From Choanephora cucurbitarum (taxonomy: Eukaryota > Mucoromycota > Mucoromycetes > Mucorales > Choanephoraceae), in the NCBI GenBank assembly GCA_025331435.1, contig JAIWNI010000005.1, positions 186,001 to 250,000 on the forward strand: 64,000 bases of DNA, in the 5' to 3' direction. The translations under genes were made by a program, and so were the position numbers. The notes under the pieces are model-generated. The model saw nothing but the letters and a program-made list of their open reading frames with translations. It searched no databases and had not been told where the DNA came from. Positions 38,731-49,104 of the stretch are shown here, one piece after another. Each line of letters starts with the position of its first letter. Position 1 is the first letter of the stretch.

Positions 38731-39776
38731 ATGCTTCGAGTCTATTCTGTTCTCTATATCGAAAGATTATGGAACCATAGTCTATCTTCTGATGTTGTCA
38801 AACAAGTGCCTGTCAAGACTACTTATGGTACTGAAAGAGAGATTACTGAACCTTTGACTGTTTCAGAGCAGATCATTGAGAATGTAGACAATCAACAAGA
38901 AGGTAGGTTTGTCATTTAACTGTTTAGGGAAACATAAACTTATTTTGTGTGATAGTTCATCCAACTAAAGAACAAGAAATTGTTGTTGTTGAAGAAGTTG
39001 CTGTTGAAGAACAAAAGGCGCCTTCTACCTCTGAATCTATTGCTGAAGTGGAAGAGGAAATTGTACATGAACTCTCTGTTGCTGAAGAGACAGTGACTGA
39101 AGAGCCCATTGTTCAAGCTGTTGTTGTCGAAGAAGAGCCTATTGTTGAAATTGCTATTGTTGAAACTCCTATTGTTGAAACTGTCCTTATTGAAGAAGTG
39201 CCCATTGTTGAAGAAGAGTCCATTGTTGAAGAAGAGTCCATTATTGAAGAGTCCATTGTTGAGACTGCTATTGAAATACCCGTGATAGAAAAGATAGCTA
39301 TCAAAGAACCAGAAATGATCGATGAAGACCTCATGATTGAAATCATCCAAGAATCCCCCATTCAAGATCTGATAGAAGAAGTGGTTCCTGTTCAAGAAGA
39401 AAAGCAAGTCATCACTACCTTGGCCATCAACACAGACCGTTATAACCAAATAAGCACCATCATAGAATCTCCTGGAGAAGACATTTATTCTGCAGGTGTA
39501 GCTGATCACTCGACATCCGTTTCATCTTCTTCATCTATTTTGTCCCCCCTGACCCCAACCTCTGTACAATCATCCGGTTTCCACTCCTCTCAGGTACTTG
39601 AAGACATTGAATTCGAAAAGAAAGTACAGGCCCTTCCTGCTCCTCAACCCAGAAAGAGAACAACCTCTCTGTTCAAGCGAGAGACTGACAAGATCAACGA
39701 TAAGCGTAAGAGCTTGACAAAGAAGTTGAAGCGTGCTCTCACTGTAAAGGCCGAAAACAAACGTTACTCTGTGTAA
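38731..39776 (+). CDS. Acidic repeat protein with PIVE repeats, 330 aa
   Basis: I do not recognise the family. Exons 38731-38902 and 38956-39776 (993 nt, in phase). The N-terminal 60 residues are ordinary, then residues of about 60-190 are a Glu/Val/Ile-rich low-complexity region with repeated P-I-V-E and S-I-V-E units (DNA repeats of cctattgttgaa type). A Ser/Thr-rich segment follows, then a strongly basic C-terminus (RKRTTSLFKRETDKINDKRK, KKLKRALTVKAENKRYSV) likely to be helical. The acidic middle and basic end suggest a scaffold or lipid- or nucleic-acid-binding protein, but no function can be given. The repeat part may vary in length between strains. Confidence 0.75.
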
Positions 39777-40684
39777 CGAAAACAATGTACATTTCCGTAC
39801 AGCTTTAATTCATTCTCCATGTATCTATATTTCTTTTTGAAAATCAACAACCAAAAAAAAAAAAACGAAAAAAAAAAAGGAAAGAAAAAAAGCTTAACTT
39901 AACCCATACACACATCTTTATATATATATACATATCACTCTGTTTCTTTTTTTTATACATATCTATCATACATATTATATCCATATACCATCTCATTTTC
40001 AAAAATAAAAATGACCTTTTTTCTATCAGTGCCACTCAAAAATATATATGTGATACACAAGTCAGGTTTTACAAAAGTGCATGCGTACAAAATATAGGTC
40101 AACTGAGATACATCCTTCAAAATTTGTTTTTGTAAATAGATGCCTCAGCTAAAATATCGCATGATGAATTCGTTTCAATAGAACGATGAGTTCTTGCCTT
40201 GAAAAGGAAATGCAGCGATACATCCCCTTTTTATTGTTTTTGTTCTGCTACATTCGATGAAATCATAAGGAATTTAAATAAAATGTGCTTTTTATGCAAA
40301 TCTTTCCCTTTTATCTTTTTTCTGTAAGTATAGACAACATGCTAAGCAGAATGAACGTATTTCTGTCTACTCTGCATTACTGCAACCTGCCATTTTGATT
40401 CAGAAGTTGTAGGAGGATAAGTGCAAACAACTCTTACTAAATTTTCTTTTCAGCTGATATTTCAATTCTTGAAGCATTTATTTGTGTTACAAAAACAAAA
40501 AAGCCAGAAAGGCGTTTTTGTTATTCAATTGTCTGTGTGTTTTTTTTATTGTTTGTGCAAAAAAAAAGAGAAAGAAAGAGATGAATGCATGAGAGATAGA
40601 CGCGTTAAATAATATATTAGTATTATTATTGTATGTACATATCAGATATTAAAAAAAAAGAAAGAAAGAAAAAGAAAGCTATTT
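39777..40684. other. Convergent 3' intergenic region
   Basis: Lies between the ends of two convergent genes (acidic repeat protein and bZIP). A-rich and AT-rich runs, no gene. Confidence 0.5.
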
Positions 40685-41626
40685 TCATTGTGGTTGAGAA
40701 TGTACAATTTCAGAAGCCATCATCATATCAGTATTGGGTGTGATGACACCTGCACTATGGAAGGGCATTGTCAGATTACTTGATATACTCTGAATCATAC
40801 CCATGGTAGTCCCATTTGACTGAGCAACTCGACAATCCCTGTGCGCAAGTAATAATGTCTTGAGATTGATGACTTCTTCTCTCAGCATGGTCGCCTGTGA
40901 TTGGAGTTGTTCGTTGTCTGTCGAGAGAAATTCTACCCGATGCTGCAGGTCAGCCAACCACTGCTTCTTTCTCTGCCGACATTTTAATGCAGCCTGCCGA
41001 TTTCTTTCTAAAAAGTGTTTTCGTCTCTCTTCTTCATTACCCTCCATGGCCATGCTCTTCTTACTCTGACCGTTCTTTTGCTTTCGATAGGTCTGTTTGG
41101 ATGGAATAGAACTTTCTGTATGACGTCGGACATAAGGTGCTCCAGTCATGTCTACCTCTTCTTCTTCTTCTTCCATTGAAGGCATAAATGAATCTGATGT
41201 GGTAGGAATAATAGGCAGACTACCACGATGATGATAGTTATATTGGCCTGAATAGAAATAAATGTTTAAAAAGACAACCACAAAACAATAATCATCCGTA
41301 CCATTTATCACATTATGACTCTGCTGCGGTGAAGCATAAGACGATGTATCATAGATTGTGTTGAATGCTTGAGATGGGTTGAGTTGTTGCATAGTTGAGT
41401 TCATGGTCAGATTTGGACTGTTCTGCCAATGATACCTAGATTCCATGGTTGCACTGTCTTCTTCTTCTTGGTCTGGAGGTATAGGGTAAGACGGATTAAA
41501 CATAGGTTTATATTGCAATTGGTCCATGCTGTTCGGACTATATAGTTGTTGTGTCGGTGAGAAATCATTGTTTTTACCAGTGTTATTTTCATGCTTTGAA
41601 TTCGATTTATCTAAATAGGAAACCAT
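40685..41626 (-). CDS. bZIP transcription factor, Atf/CREB type
   Basis: Basic-leucine-zipper regulator. The basic region reads RRKHFLERNRQAALKCRQRK, with the N-x2-A-A-x2-C-R signature of the Atf1/CREB group, followed by a zipper with heptad leucines (WLADLQHRVEFLSTDNEQLQ and onward). The N-terminal half is Ser/Gln/Asn-rich. The uninterrupted frame is 313 codons, but 41248-41301 looks like a 54-nt GT-AG intron (donor GTACGG, acceptor TTCAG) whose removal keeps the frame and joins NVING to QYNYHHRG, giving 295 aa. The retained version adds 18 hydrophobic residues. Atf-type proteins usually act downstream of stress MAP kinases; that role is inferred. Confidence 0.85.
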   Translation of the reverse strand: MVSYLDKSNSKHENNTGKNNDFSPTQQLYSPNSMDQLQYKPMFNPSYPIPPDQEEEDSATMESRYHWQNSPNLTMNSTMQQLNPSQAFNTIYDTSSYASPQQSHNVINGTDDYCFVVVFLNIYFYSGQYNYHHRGSLPIIPTTSDSFMPSMEEEEEEVDMTGAPYVRRHTESSIPSKQTYRKQKNGQSKKSMAMEGNEEERRKHFLERNRQAALKCRQRKKQWLADLQHRVEFLSTDNEQLQSQATMLREEVINLKTLLLAHRDCRVAQSNGTTMGMIQSISSNLTMPFHSAGVITPNTDMMMASEIVHSQPQ

Positions 41627-41861
41627 TAGTTTAATAAAAGAAAGAGAGAAAGAAAGAAAGAAAAAAGAAGACGTAATTGAATTTTACCCATTTATTTATT
41701 ATTGACAAAAAAAAAATAGAGAGAGAAGAATAGAAGAAAAAAGAATATTTCGTTATGGGAATTGTCAACACCGCTTATTATAAGATTCGCATGGCATTTC
41801 AATAGATCGGATAAGTCAAACCAATAGATCGGGTTTTCTTTCTTTCTTTTTTTTTTCTCGC
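41627..41861. other. Upstream region of the bZIP gene
   Basis: GA- and T-rich tracts, no gene. Confidence 0.4.
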
Positions 41862-42013
41862 CTTTCTTAAGGCTATATTCTCACTCTTGTCAATTGCTAT
41901 GTCTTGCTTGCAACAAATGAGAAGGATCCTTTCTTTCTTTCTCTGTCCAAACATTTGTCTCTGCTCTTTCTTTCTTTTTTTTTTTTTTTGTAGTTTTTAA
42001 TATTTTTTTCAGT
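41862..42013. repeat. Inverted repeat, left arm (152 bp)
   Basis: Matches the reverse complement of 43557-43707 base for base apart from one length change in a T run. Starts ctttcttaaggctatattct and ends at ttttttcagt. Confidence 0.9.
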
Positions 42014-42032
42014 CTATAGACGATGTAAAACC

Positions 42033-42308
42033 AATGAGCTTGTAATTGTCTGCTTATGTTCCTGTATGTCTGTGTGCTCATTGCCTTTAGGAATCGCTCT
42101 TCAGTTTACCCCCCCCCCCCTCTCTCTCTCTTTCTTTTTCTTTCGCTTTCTTTTTCCCTCTCTTTCTCTCCATCCTGCCTTTCCCCTTCTCTCCATCCCC
42201 CCTCCCCAAATTTCTACATTTGTTTGTAGCACGGACAGAAAATTCTATAATGTTCTGCAACTCACAATCAGAAAAAAAAACAGTAAGGATAAAACGAACT
42301 GAAAAAAA
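42033..42308. repeat. Direct repeat, first copy (276 bp)
   Basis: Identical to 43291-43567 apart from one C in a C run (12 versus 13) and the end. Contains a poly-C plus CT-rich tract. The open frames within are repeats of each other and not genes. Confidence 0.9.
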
Positions 42309-43290
42309 AAGAAATACACTCTATTATCTACAAACAGCTACAGCTTGTCAATGTTCAATTTAACGTATACAAATGACACTTTCGACTTTCATTTAAGCCA
42401 TTCATAAGCTTGTCTTTCGGGAACCAAGATCATGCCCTGTTTAATGACTTGGAAGAAAAATAAAGCGTCTTTCTGAGGAAGATACTTTATAATCTATATG
42501 ATTGACATCTAGGGGACCTCTAAGAAAGAGAGTAATTCTTTTAGTTTAAAATTCTCCTTGGGCGCATAAATACAGTTTCGTTAGTACATTGTGCATGTCT
42601 TAAACCGGATCAACTTAATACATTAACTACATGGTTGTCAAGCCAAAGTTGTCAATCTACTCTCTATCCCTCTGCTTTCTATCTTTTCTGCTTACTCTCA
42701 TAAAAAAAGAAAAGGATACATCTCTTTAGACCAACTTAGTTAGAAAGCTCCTGATGAATATGACACACAATCAAACATGGAAATGAAAGGCATGGTGATC
42801 CAAGATTTGAATTAATTCATATTCAGTCCAACAAACAATCAGACACTTTCTTTTGAGTCATAAGGTAAATGAGCATTCAAGAGATGTTACGTCATTAATA
42901 TCACGAAGCGACACAGTGTCTCTCTCTCACTCTTTATAAAGTGTTATAGATGAGGCTACAGGTTGTTTATATGTAAAAAAAAAAAAAGGATGATCTTATG
43001 ACTGGAACAAACAAGACATCTTAAAAGAGACTAGGTATTTCCAAATAAGTAAAAACGGTATAGTTGTACAGATCTATGATAAGTCTTTTGTGCCATTCTT
43101 TTTGATTACTTCTGTCTCTCAAAAGCAATTGAGCTTAAACTCTATACTTAAAAAAAAAAGTCGTTGGACCTTGTTGCAGCTATCATGAAGGAAGCTTACC
43201 TAAAAGAAGGTAATCTGAAACCGCTTAGATCTAGATCAGTCCTTTCAGTTAAATACCATTTGAAGAAGATATCTTTTGACCAAAGAGAAT
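42309..43290. other. Unique spacer between the repeats
   Basis: About 980 nt of AT-rich unique sequence, no gene seen. Confidence 0.4.
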
Positions 43291-43567
43291 AATGAGCTTG
43301 TAATTGTCTGCTTATGTTCCTGTATGTCTGTGTGCTCATTGCCTTTAGGAATCGCTCTTCAGTTTACCCCCCCCCCCCCTCTCTCTCTCTTTCTTTTTCT
43401 TTCGCTTTCTTTTTCCCTCTCTTTCTCTCCATCCTGCCTTTCCCCTTCTCTCCATCCCCCCTCCCCAAATTTCTACATTTGTTTGTAGCACGGACAGAAA
43501 ATTCTATAATGTTCTGCAACTCACAATCAGAAAAAAAAACAGTAAGGATAAAACGAACTGAAAAAAA
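43291..43567. repeat. Direct repeat, second copy (277 bp)
   Basis: Copy of 42033-42308 in the same orientation. Its last 11 bases (actgaaaaaaa, 43557-43567) overlap the start of the inverted arm, forming the junction. Confidence 0.9.
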
Positions 43568-43707
43568 TATTAAAAACTACAAAAAAAAAAAAAAGAAAGA
43601 AAGAGCAGAGACAAATGTTTGGACAGAGAAAGAAAGAAAGGATCCTTCTCATTTGTTGCAAGCAAGACATAGCAATTGACAAGAGTGAGAATATAGCCTT
43701 AAGAAAG
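43557..43707. repeat. Inverted repeat, right arm (151 bp)
   Basis: Reverse complement of 41862-42013. Fused directly to the second direct repeat. Confidence 0.9.
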
Positions 43708-46039
43708 TCATGGAGCTTCCAAGTTCTTGTGGTTGATTTTAAGTTTTACAGTTTAAAAATAGCCAAATACGCCCAATTACACATGGAGTTTTCCAGTCCT
43801 TTGGGTTTTCTCTCCATTTTCGTCAATTTTTTTTTCTCGGAACATGTTAAACTGATTGAAACTTTATTCCAAACACATGATGTACAAGAGGTTATCTCAT
43901 TCTAGGCTTTCATATAGGTACATTTGTTGTCAAAAAGGAAAGTTATCTATTGCATTTAGGGAAATAAATTCAATTAAAACAATAGGAAAATCATACAAAT
44001 GTTATCAACCGAAAATGACACCATCCATCATACTAAAATAAGTAAGAAAAAAGTTTGTACCCATTGTCTTGCTCCGAAAGAAAAAAAAAGTAGAATGTAA
44101 CCTTTTGGATAATGAGACTTATTTGATAAGTAATAATTGCTTGGTTGCTTTACATAAAGAAGTGCTTTCTCCCTTTTTCTCGCACGCTCTCTCTCTCTCT
44201 CTCTTTTTTTCTTGGGGTTATAAACTACACAAAGGATTTTTTTTATATTGCAAGATAGGAAAATCTTTTTCATTTTTTTTTATGCAGCGTGTTTATTTGA
44301 AATACCGACGATGTGTGAAGATGACATTTGTTAAAGATGTGTGTTAAATAAGAACGAGAGCAAGGCAGATCCATATGATTTCGTTGCTCATACTGATGTT
44401 TGGTGGGAAAAATAGCACATTGGATGTACTGACTGTTGCTCGTAAAACCAGCACTTTTTGAACCTCAATTTTAGTATAGAGCATGAATCCCCGCCTTTTT
44501 CTGTTTTTTTATCTTTTACAGTCAGTATACCTCACTTAGTTGTGTTGTGCATCTACAGTAATTTCTCTGCTTTAGCACATTCAAAATTTCAATAATAGAG
44601 GCTGTAGCCTTAGGCTCAAAATAATTTGATAATTCAGGTTTTATTCCCTGTACTTTTCTCTCTAAAGGACAAGCAAAGGAGAGTAATTTCTCGGCTTAAG
44701 CACAAAATCCTCTTGACCAAGAATCAATCCAAGTGTCGATATAAGAGTGATATATCTCAAATATATAGGGATGATTAAACAGATATCGTTGATGTATTTG
44801 CACTCTGAACAGAAATACTATGCAAGTGGATACCGAGACAAGCAATATCAACAGAGTACTGCAACATAGTAGCCTGTTTTATTTAAGGAGATGGAAAAGT
44901 GTATTCCGCAAAAGAAGAAGGAATATAGCCAATTGATGTATGAAAGATATGCTTGTATTCTGTCTTGGTTTTTCCAATGTGCTTCAGTCTTTTTGAAGAC
45001 ATAAAAAGGATAATTGGGCATCAGTCATCGTAGTCAGTTGCATCTTCTTATTTTTATTATCACTCGCTTCTTGTTCATTGTCATTCCCTTCTTAGACTTT
45101 GCATTAGCTTGCATATAGCAATAATTTGTCTTGTTCTAATAGATATTGACTCTTGCGACTCTAGTTATTAGATTTGATATGAAGAACATCAACTGAGAAG
45201 CGAGACAGTGCTCAATATCCAGTTATCCTTTCAGAACTTATTAAAACTGTGATGGTCTATTCTCAATTCAAACACCATTGCACTCACACTAATGTTGAGT
45301 ATCTTGAGTGTCATTCAAAGAAGTTTACGAATTGATACTAGAGAGTGTATTTTTTCTCATTTTCTTCTCCCAATTTTTTTGTGTACATCTCTGTTTCATA
45401 TTATGAAGAGAGAAAGATCAAATCTTGTGTGCTAACCTTAAAACTGACCCTTAACCCATTTAGAGTTGATCGATACATGTAACACTATGTTGTTCAAAAA
45501 AAAACAGGCACACTAGATCATTTCGAATTGAGTGGAAAGCATGATCAGTCTTTCTTTCTTATAAACTGTGCAATTGATAGATATCCCTGAGTTTTGTTGA
45601 TAGCTGACCTCTAATAATGCAAGAAACAAAAAAGCGCAGTTTTATTTTCATTACCACAATTTAGTTACTAGCTTTCAATCTAGAAAACAACAACAAAGAA
45701 AGCTGATTGTCAAGATGATATAGGGCCAAAGAGGACATTGTTGTGAATTGCTCCTCATACTCTTGACAAAGAAAAGCCATGTATTGTTTCATTTAAATAA
45801 GCCCTTCCTATTGTTGACAAGTATTCAGGCTTTGAACCAATCGGTTTCATGCTCCCTGTGACTATTTTTCTTTTTCCGAAAACCCAGCAAGAACTCAAAA
45901 AAAAAAGTGGTATAGGTTATAATTTGACATCCAATAGTAATAAATGTCTAGGATCCCTTTTTTTTTTCTTCCTTCCTTCTTTCTTTCTTTTTTTTTTTTA
46001 CCTTAATTACTACCCTTTATTATAGAGAAAGGAAAAAGC
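43708..46039. other. 2.3-kb intergenic region
   Basis: No gene seen. It holds a (CT)n run at about 44187-44204 and an imperfect 23-nt repeat at 44557-44579 and 44682-44704 (agtaatttctc then gcttnagcaca). The end is a T/CT-rich leader for the carrier gene. Confidence 0.45.
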
Positions 46040-47211
46040 ATGTCTACGCTTGAAATAAAAAACCAGTTGCCAGTTATTTCAGCACCCAAGTTTAAAGACA
46101 ATCGAACTTATGTTCATTTTATTGCTGGAGGGTAAACTACGAACAATTCGATACGATGAAATGAGAAGATCTAACCTATTATCTGTACATAGTGTAGGTG
46201 GTCTTATGGGTGCTGTATGCACTTCACCACTTGATGTAGTCAAGACTCGCTTGCAGGTAAAGTAGACCTTATATCATTCTGTTATCAATGGACTCATGGA
46301 AGTGATGCTTCTATTAGTCAACATTCTATCAACAAACCATGAAACAAAGCAAGCTGCATAAATCCAACCTTGTCCTTGGTCATTTCTTAGAAACAGGCAG
46401 ATTATTGATGTGAGTAGCGAGTTGACGAAATGTATTCCTTCTCAGGAAAAGCTAAAATGGTTGTAGTCGTATCAAACAAGTAGAAGGATTCCGTGGTTAT
46501 TTTAAAGGGTTGGGTCCTAACCTGATTGGTGTTATTCCTGCTCGATCCATCAACTTTTTTACTTATGGTAACGGTAAAAAGATGTACACAGATTTGTTTG
46601 GTCAAGAAGATACCCGTGTTCATTTGATCTCTGCTGCCACAGCAGGCATCGTGACCTCAACTGCCACCAACCCTATCTGGGTCATCAAGACTCGACTTCA
46701 ACTACAGGGAGCCAACAATGGTATGCGAAAATACAGAGGTAGCTGGGATTGTTTGACAAGTATAATCAAACAAGAAGGATTTGGAGGTCTCTATAAGGGT
46801 ATGAGTGCCTCTTACTTGGGTGTGGCTGAAGGTACCATTCAATGGGTTGTCTATGAAAACTTGAAGCGAAAATGGAAATCTTCCGAGACAGACAACATCA
46901 ATGCTACCAAGATCGGCGGTAAGACAGCGCAGGATTGGGCAGGTCATTTAGGTGCTGCCGCTACCTCCAAATTCATTGCTGCCTGTATTGCTTATCCTCA
47001 TGAAGTTATCCGTACTCGTCTAAGACAGCCTGCTGATCAACATGGTGTCAGAAAATACACTGGTCTTTGGCAATGCTTGCAGTTGATTGTAAAGGAAGAA
47101 GGTATGGTTGCTCTTTATGGTGGTATGACTGCTCATCTGATGCGAGTGGTACCTAATGCAGCTATCATGTTCTTCTGTTATGAGGCCATTGTACAGAAAT
47201 ATGGCGCTTAA
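46040..47211 (+). CDS. RIM2: Mitochondrial carrier, pyrimidine nucleotide (Rim2/SLC25A33-36) type, 330 aa
   Basis: Inner-membrane carrier with three repeats. Exons 46040-46131, 46193-46256, 46318-46409, 46467-47211 (993 nt, in phase). Carrier signatures P-x-D/E-x-x-K/R-x-R are present in each repeat: SPLDVVKTRLQ, NPIWVIKTRLQLQ and YPHEVIRTRLRQP. The first repeat has a long matrix loop (STFYQQTMKQSKLHKSNLVL), and IKQVEGFRGYFKGLGPNLIG follows. These features fit the Rim2/SLC25A33/36 pyrimidine-nucleotide exchangers; a folate or NAD carrier of the same subfamily is the main alternative. Exon 3 to 4 uses the second of two possible acceptors (46465-46466), since the first gives a stop. Confidence 0.88.
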
Positions 47212-47438
47212 GAAAACAACTCATATTCTTGTAATTCATCTTTCTTTACCTTAGAATCTCTTTCGATTATTGTACCATATTTGCATTCTCTTTTCTAACA
47301 TATTTCAACTTACATATAATCATTTTCGTATTTAAAAAAATAAAAAATAAAATAAAAATGACCAATCAAATTCATGCCAAAAGAAAATTTAGCCCTTTCT
47401 TTTTTTTTTGTCTCATCTTTATCCTCTGTTATTTTATC

Positions 47439-47663
47439 ATGTCGCCTACTATCACAAACAGTCAAATGCCTTCTGATGCTGACTTTGACTTACAAAGCTG
47501 GCTCAAGGAGATTGAAGGTGCCGAAAGTCTAATGACTGAAGTAGAAACAAAAGCAGATAGTTTGGAAGCTAAAGTAGACGCTCTCTTACGCGAAGTCACC
47601 TTACCTCCTAATCAAGACACTTCAAAGACAGAACCTCAAAACGAACCAAAGAAGGAAGAGTAA
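47439..47663 (+). CDS. Small acidic coiled-coil protein, 74 aa
   Basis: Not recognised. The frame opens at 47358, but I prefer the ATG at 47439 (MSPTITNSQMPSDADFDLQS) because a T/CT-rich leader of the kind seen before other starts here lies just upstream; the longer version would begin with a hydrophobic stretch encoded by that tract. The core is a single heptad-patterned helix (WLKEIEGAESLMTEVETKAD, then SLEAKVDALLREV) followed by a polar Pro/Lys/Glu tail. It looks like a small complex subunit. Single exon, between the carrier and PPE1 genes. Confidence 0.6.
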   Translation: MSPTITNSQMPSDADFDLQSWLKEIEGAESLMTEVETKADSLEAKVDALLREVTLPPNQDTSKTEPQNEPKKEE

Positions 47664-47815
47664 AAAGCAAACAACAACAAGAAAAAAAAAAAAGACTGTA
47701 TACCCTCGCTTCTTTTTATGAATAAAATATGTATAAAGTATTTCTACTGCTAAATAACACTACGCCATATTTTTCTTTCTTTTTTTTTTTTTTCTCTAAA
47801 CATTATTTTGACGCC

Positions 47816-49045
47816 ATGTCTTCACTACAGAAGGAGATGTTTAAAAAACCAAAGCCATCTGTGCTTGGAGGTTTGCCTGAAAATCCAGAGGCAGACAATA
47901 GCTTGAATCAGTAATATTTACAGTTGAAAAAAAGAAAGGCCAATTTGAACTCCCAACTTATTGATAATAGACCAAGTAGAGCTAGACGTCATAAAGAATA
48001 TACACCTTATGCTTGGAACGATTATTTCGATGAATGCCTAGACATACCCATTCCAAATACACTCGATATATCCTTTTTTATATGTATATAGTTATTATTT
48101 TCAAAAGATTCGAATACTATGCTTTATCCTTAATGTATGATACTATACATCTTTCGTATTTATAGAACATTGCCCAAAAGAACAAACGGCCCTTTGTTCG
48201 TGATGCATCATGGTGCTGGCTCATCTGCTCTTACTTTTGGGTTGGTAGCCAAACAGATCAAGCAGCTCACACAGGGCGAGTGTGGTGTGATGGCATTGGA
48301 TTGCCGTGGCCATGGTGCTACCAAGACAACCCACACTGACTTCTCACTTAAAACCCTATCGACTGATTTGATTCAACTGATCCATGCTACCATACCCGAA
48401 TCCCAAGATATTGTACTTGTAGGTCACAGTATGGGTGGTTCTGTTGTTGTGGAAGTAGCTCACCAACGGATCCTGACAAATACTCTGGGTGTTGCTGTCT
48501 TGGACGTGGTAGAAGGTTCAGCCATGCAGGATTTAGTGAGCATGAAGCGTATCTTGAGTTCAAGACCCAAGAGATTCGAATCCAGTGAACATGCCATTGC
48601 CTGGAGTATGCAGTCCAATACCCTACGCAATCTTGAGTCTGCTCGTCTCTCTATTCCTGCCTTATTGGATGCACCTATCGATACATCTCAATGGACTTGG
48701 ATCACTGATCTTGAGAGTACAGAACCCTTTTGGCAAGAATGGTTTGAAGGTCTTAGCCAGAAGTTTCTCAGTTTTCCTACGGCCAAATTGCTTTTGTTGG
48801 CAGGTACTGATACATTGGATAAACCATTGATGATTGCTCAAATGCAAGGTAAAAAAAAAAGATAAAACTATTGAAACATACCCTTTCTCAATGCTATTGT
48901 GTTAGGTAAATTTCAATTGGATATATTCCCTGAATCAGGCCATTTCTTGCAAGAAGATGTACCTTCCAAGACAGCCATGTGTCTTGTTGAATTTTGGAAA
49001 CGAAATAGACGTTTAGTGTTACCACCTAAAGTGCAAGTAAAATAA
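47816..49045 (+). CDS. PPE1: Protein phosphatase 2A methylesterase (PPME1/Ppe1), 343 aa, with AT-AC intron
   Basis: Alpha/beta hydrolase removing the C-terminal methyl ester of the PP2A catalytic subunit. Exons 47816-47910, 47971-48067, 48149-48848, 48906-49045. The protein has the N-terminal [13 protein letters not shown] region, [12 protein letters not shown] (oxyanion loop), [11 protein letters not shown], the nucleophile elbow [17 protein letters not shown], and the C-terminal catalytic His in [18 protein letters not shown] marks the tail-binding region. Introns 1 and 3 are GT-AG. Intron 2 (48068-48148) has no workable GT-AG solution: every GT donor leads to a stop. An AT-AC intron with the U12 donor ATATCCTTT and branch-like TATCCTTAAT restores the conserved FRIYRTLP in phase. 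The apparent TAA at 47912 lies in intron 1. Confidence 0.9.
48068..48148 (+). other. Probable U12-type AT-AC intron of PPE1
   Basis: 81 nt. The 5' end ATATCCTTT matches the U12 donor consensus, TATCCTTAAT at 48125-48134 matches the U12 branch site (TTCCTTAAY), and the 3' end is AC about 15 nt after the branch A. Splicing keeps phase 0 and joins PIPNTLD to IFRIYRTLP. Confidence 0.8.
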
Positions 49046-49104
49046 AATCTGTAAGGGACTGTTCTTTTTTTTTTCTCTTTTTTATTACTTTTCTTTCCTT
49101 AGTT

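Noticed and set aside
42066..43679. Short open frames within the repeated CT/C-rich segment
   Set aside because: They are copies of each other generated by the duplicated, inverted sequence and contain poly-C and CT tracts; no coding character.
47912..47914. Apparent TAA in the N-terminus of PPE1
   Set aside because: It is inside a 60-nt GT-AG intron (47911-47970); after splicing the frame continues as [17 protein letters not shown].
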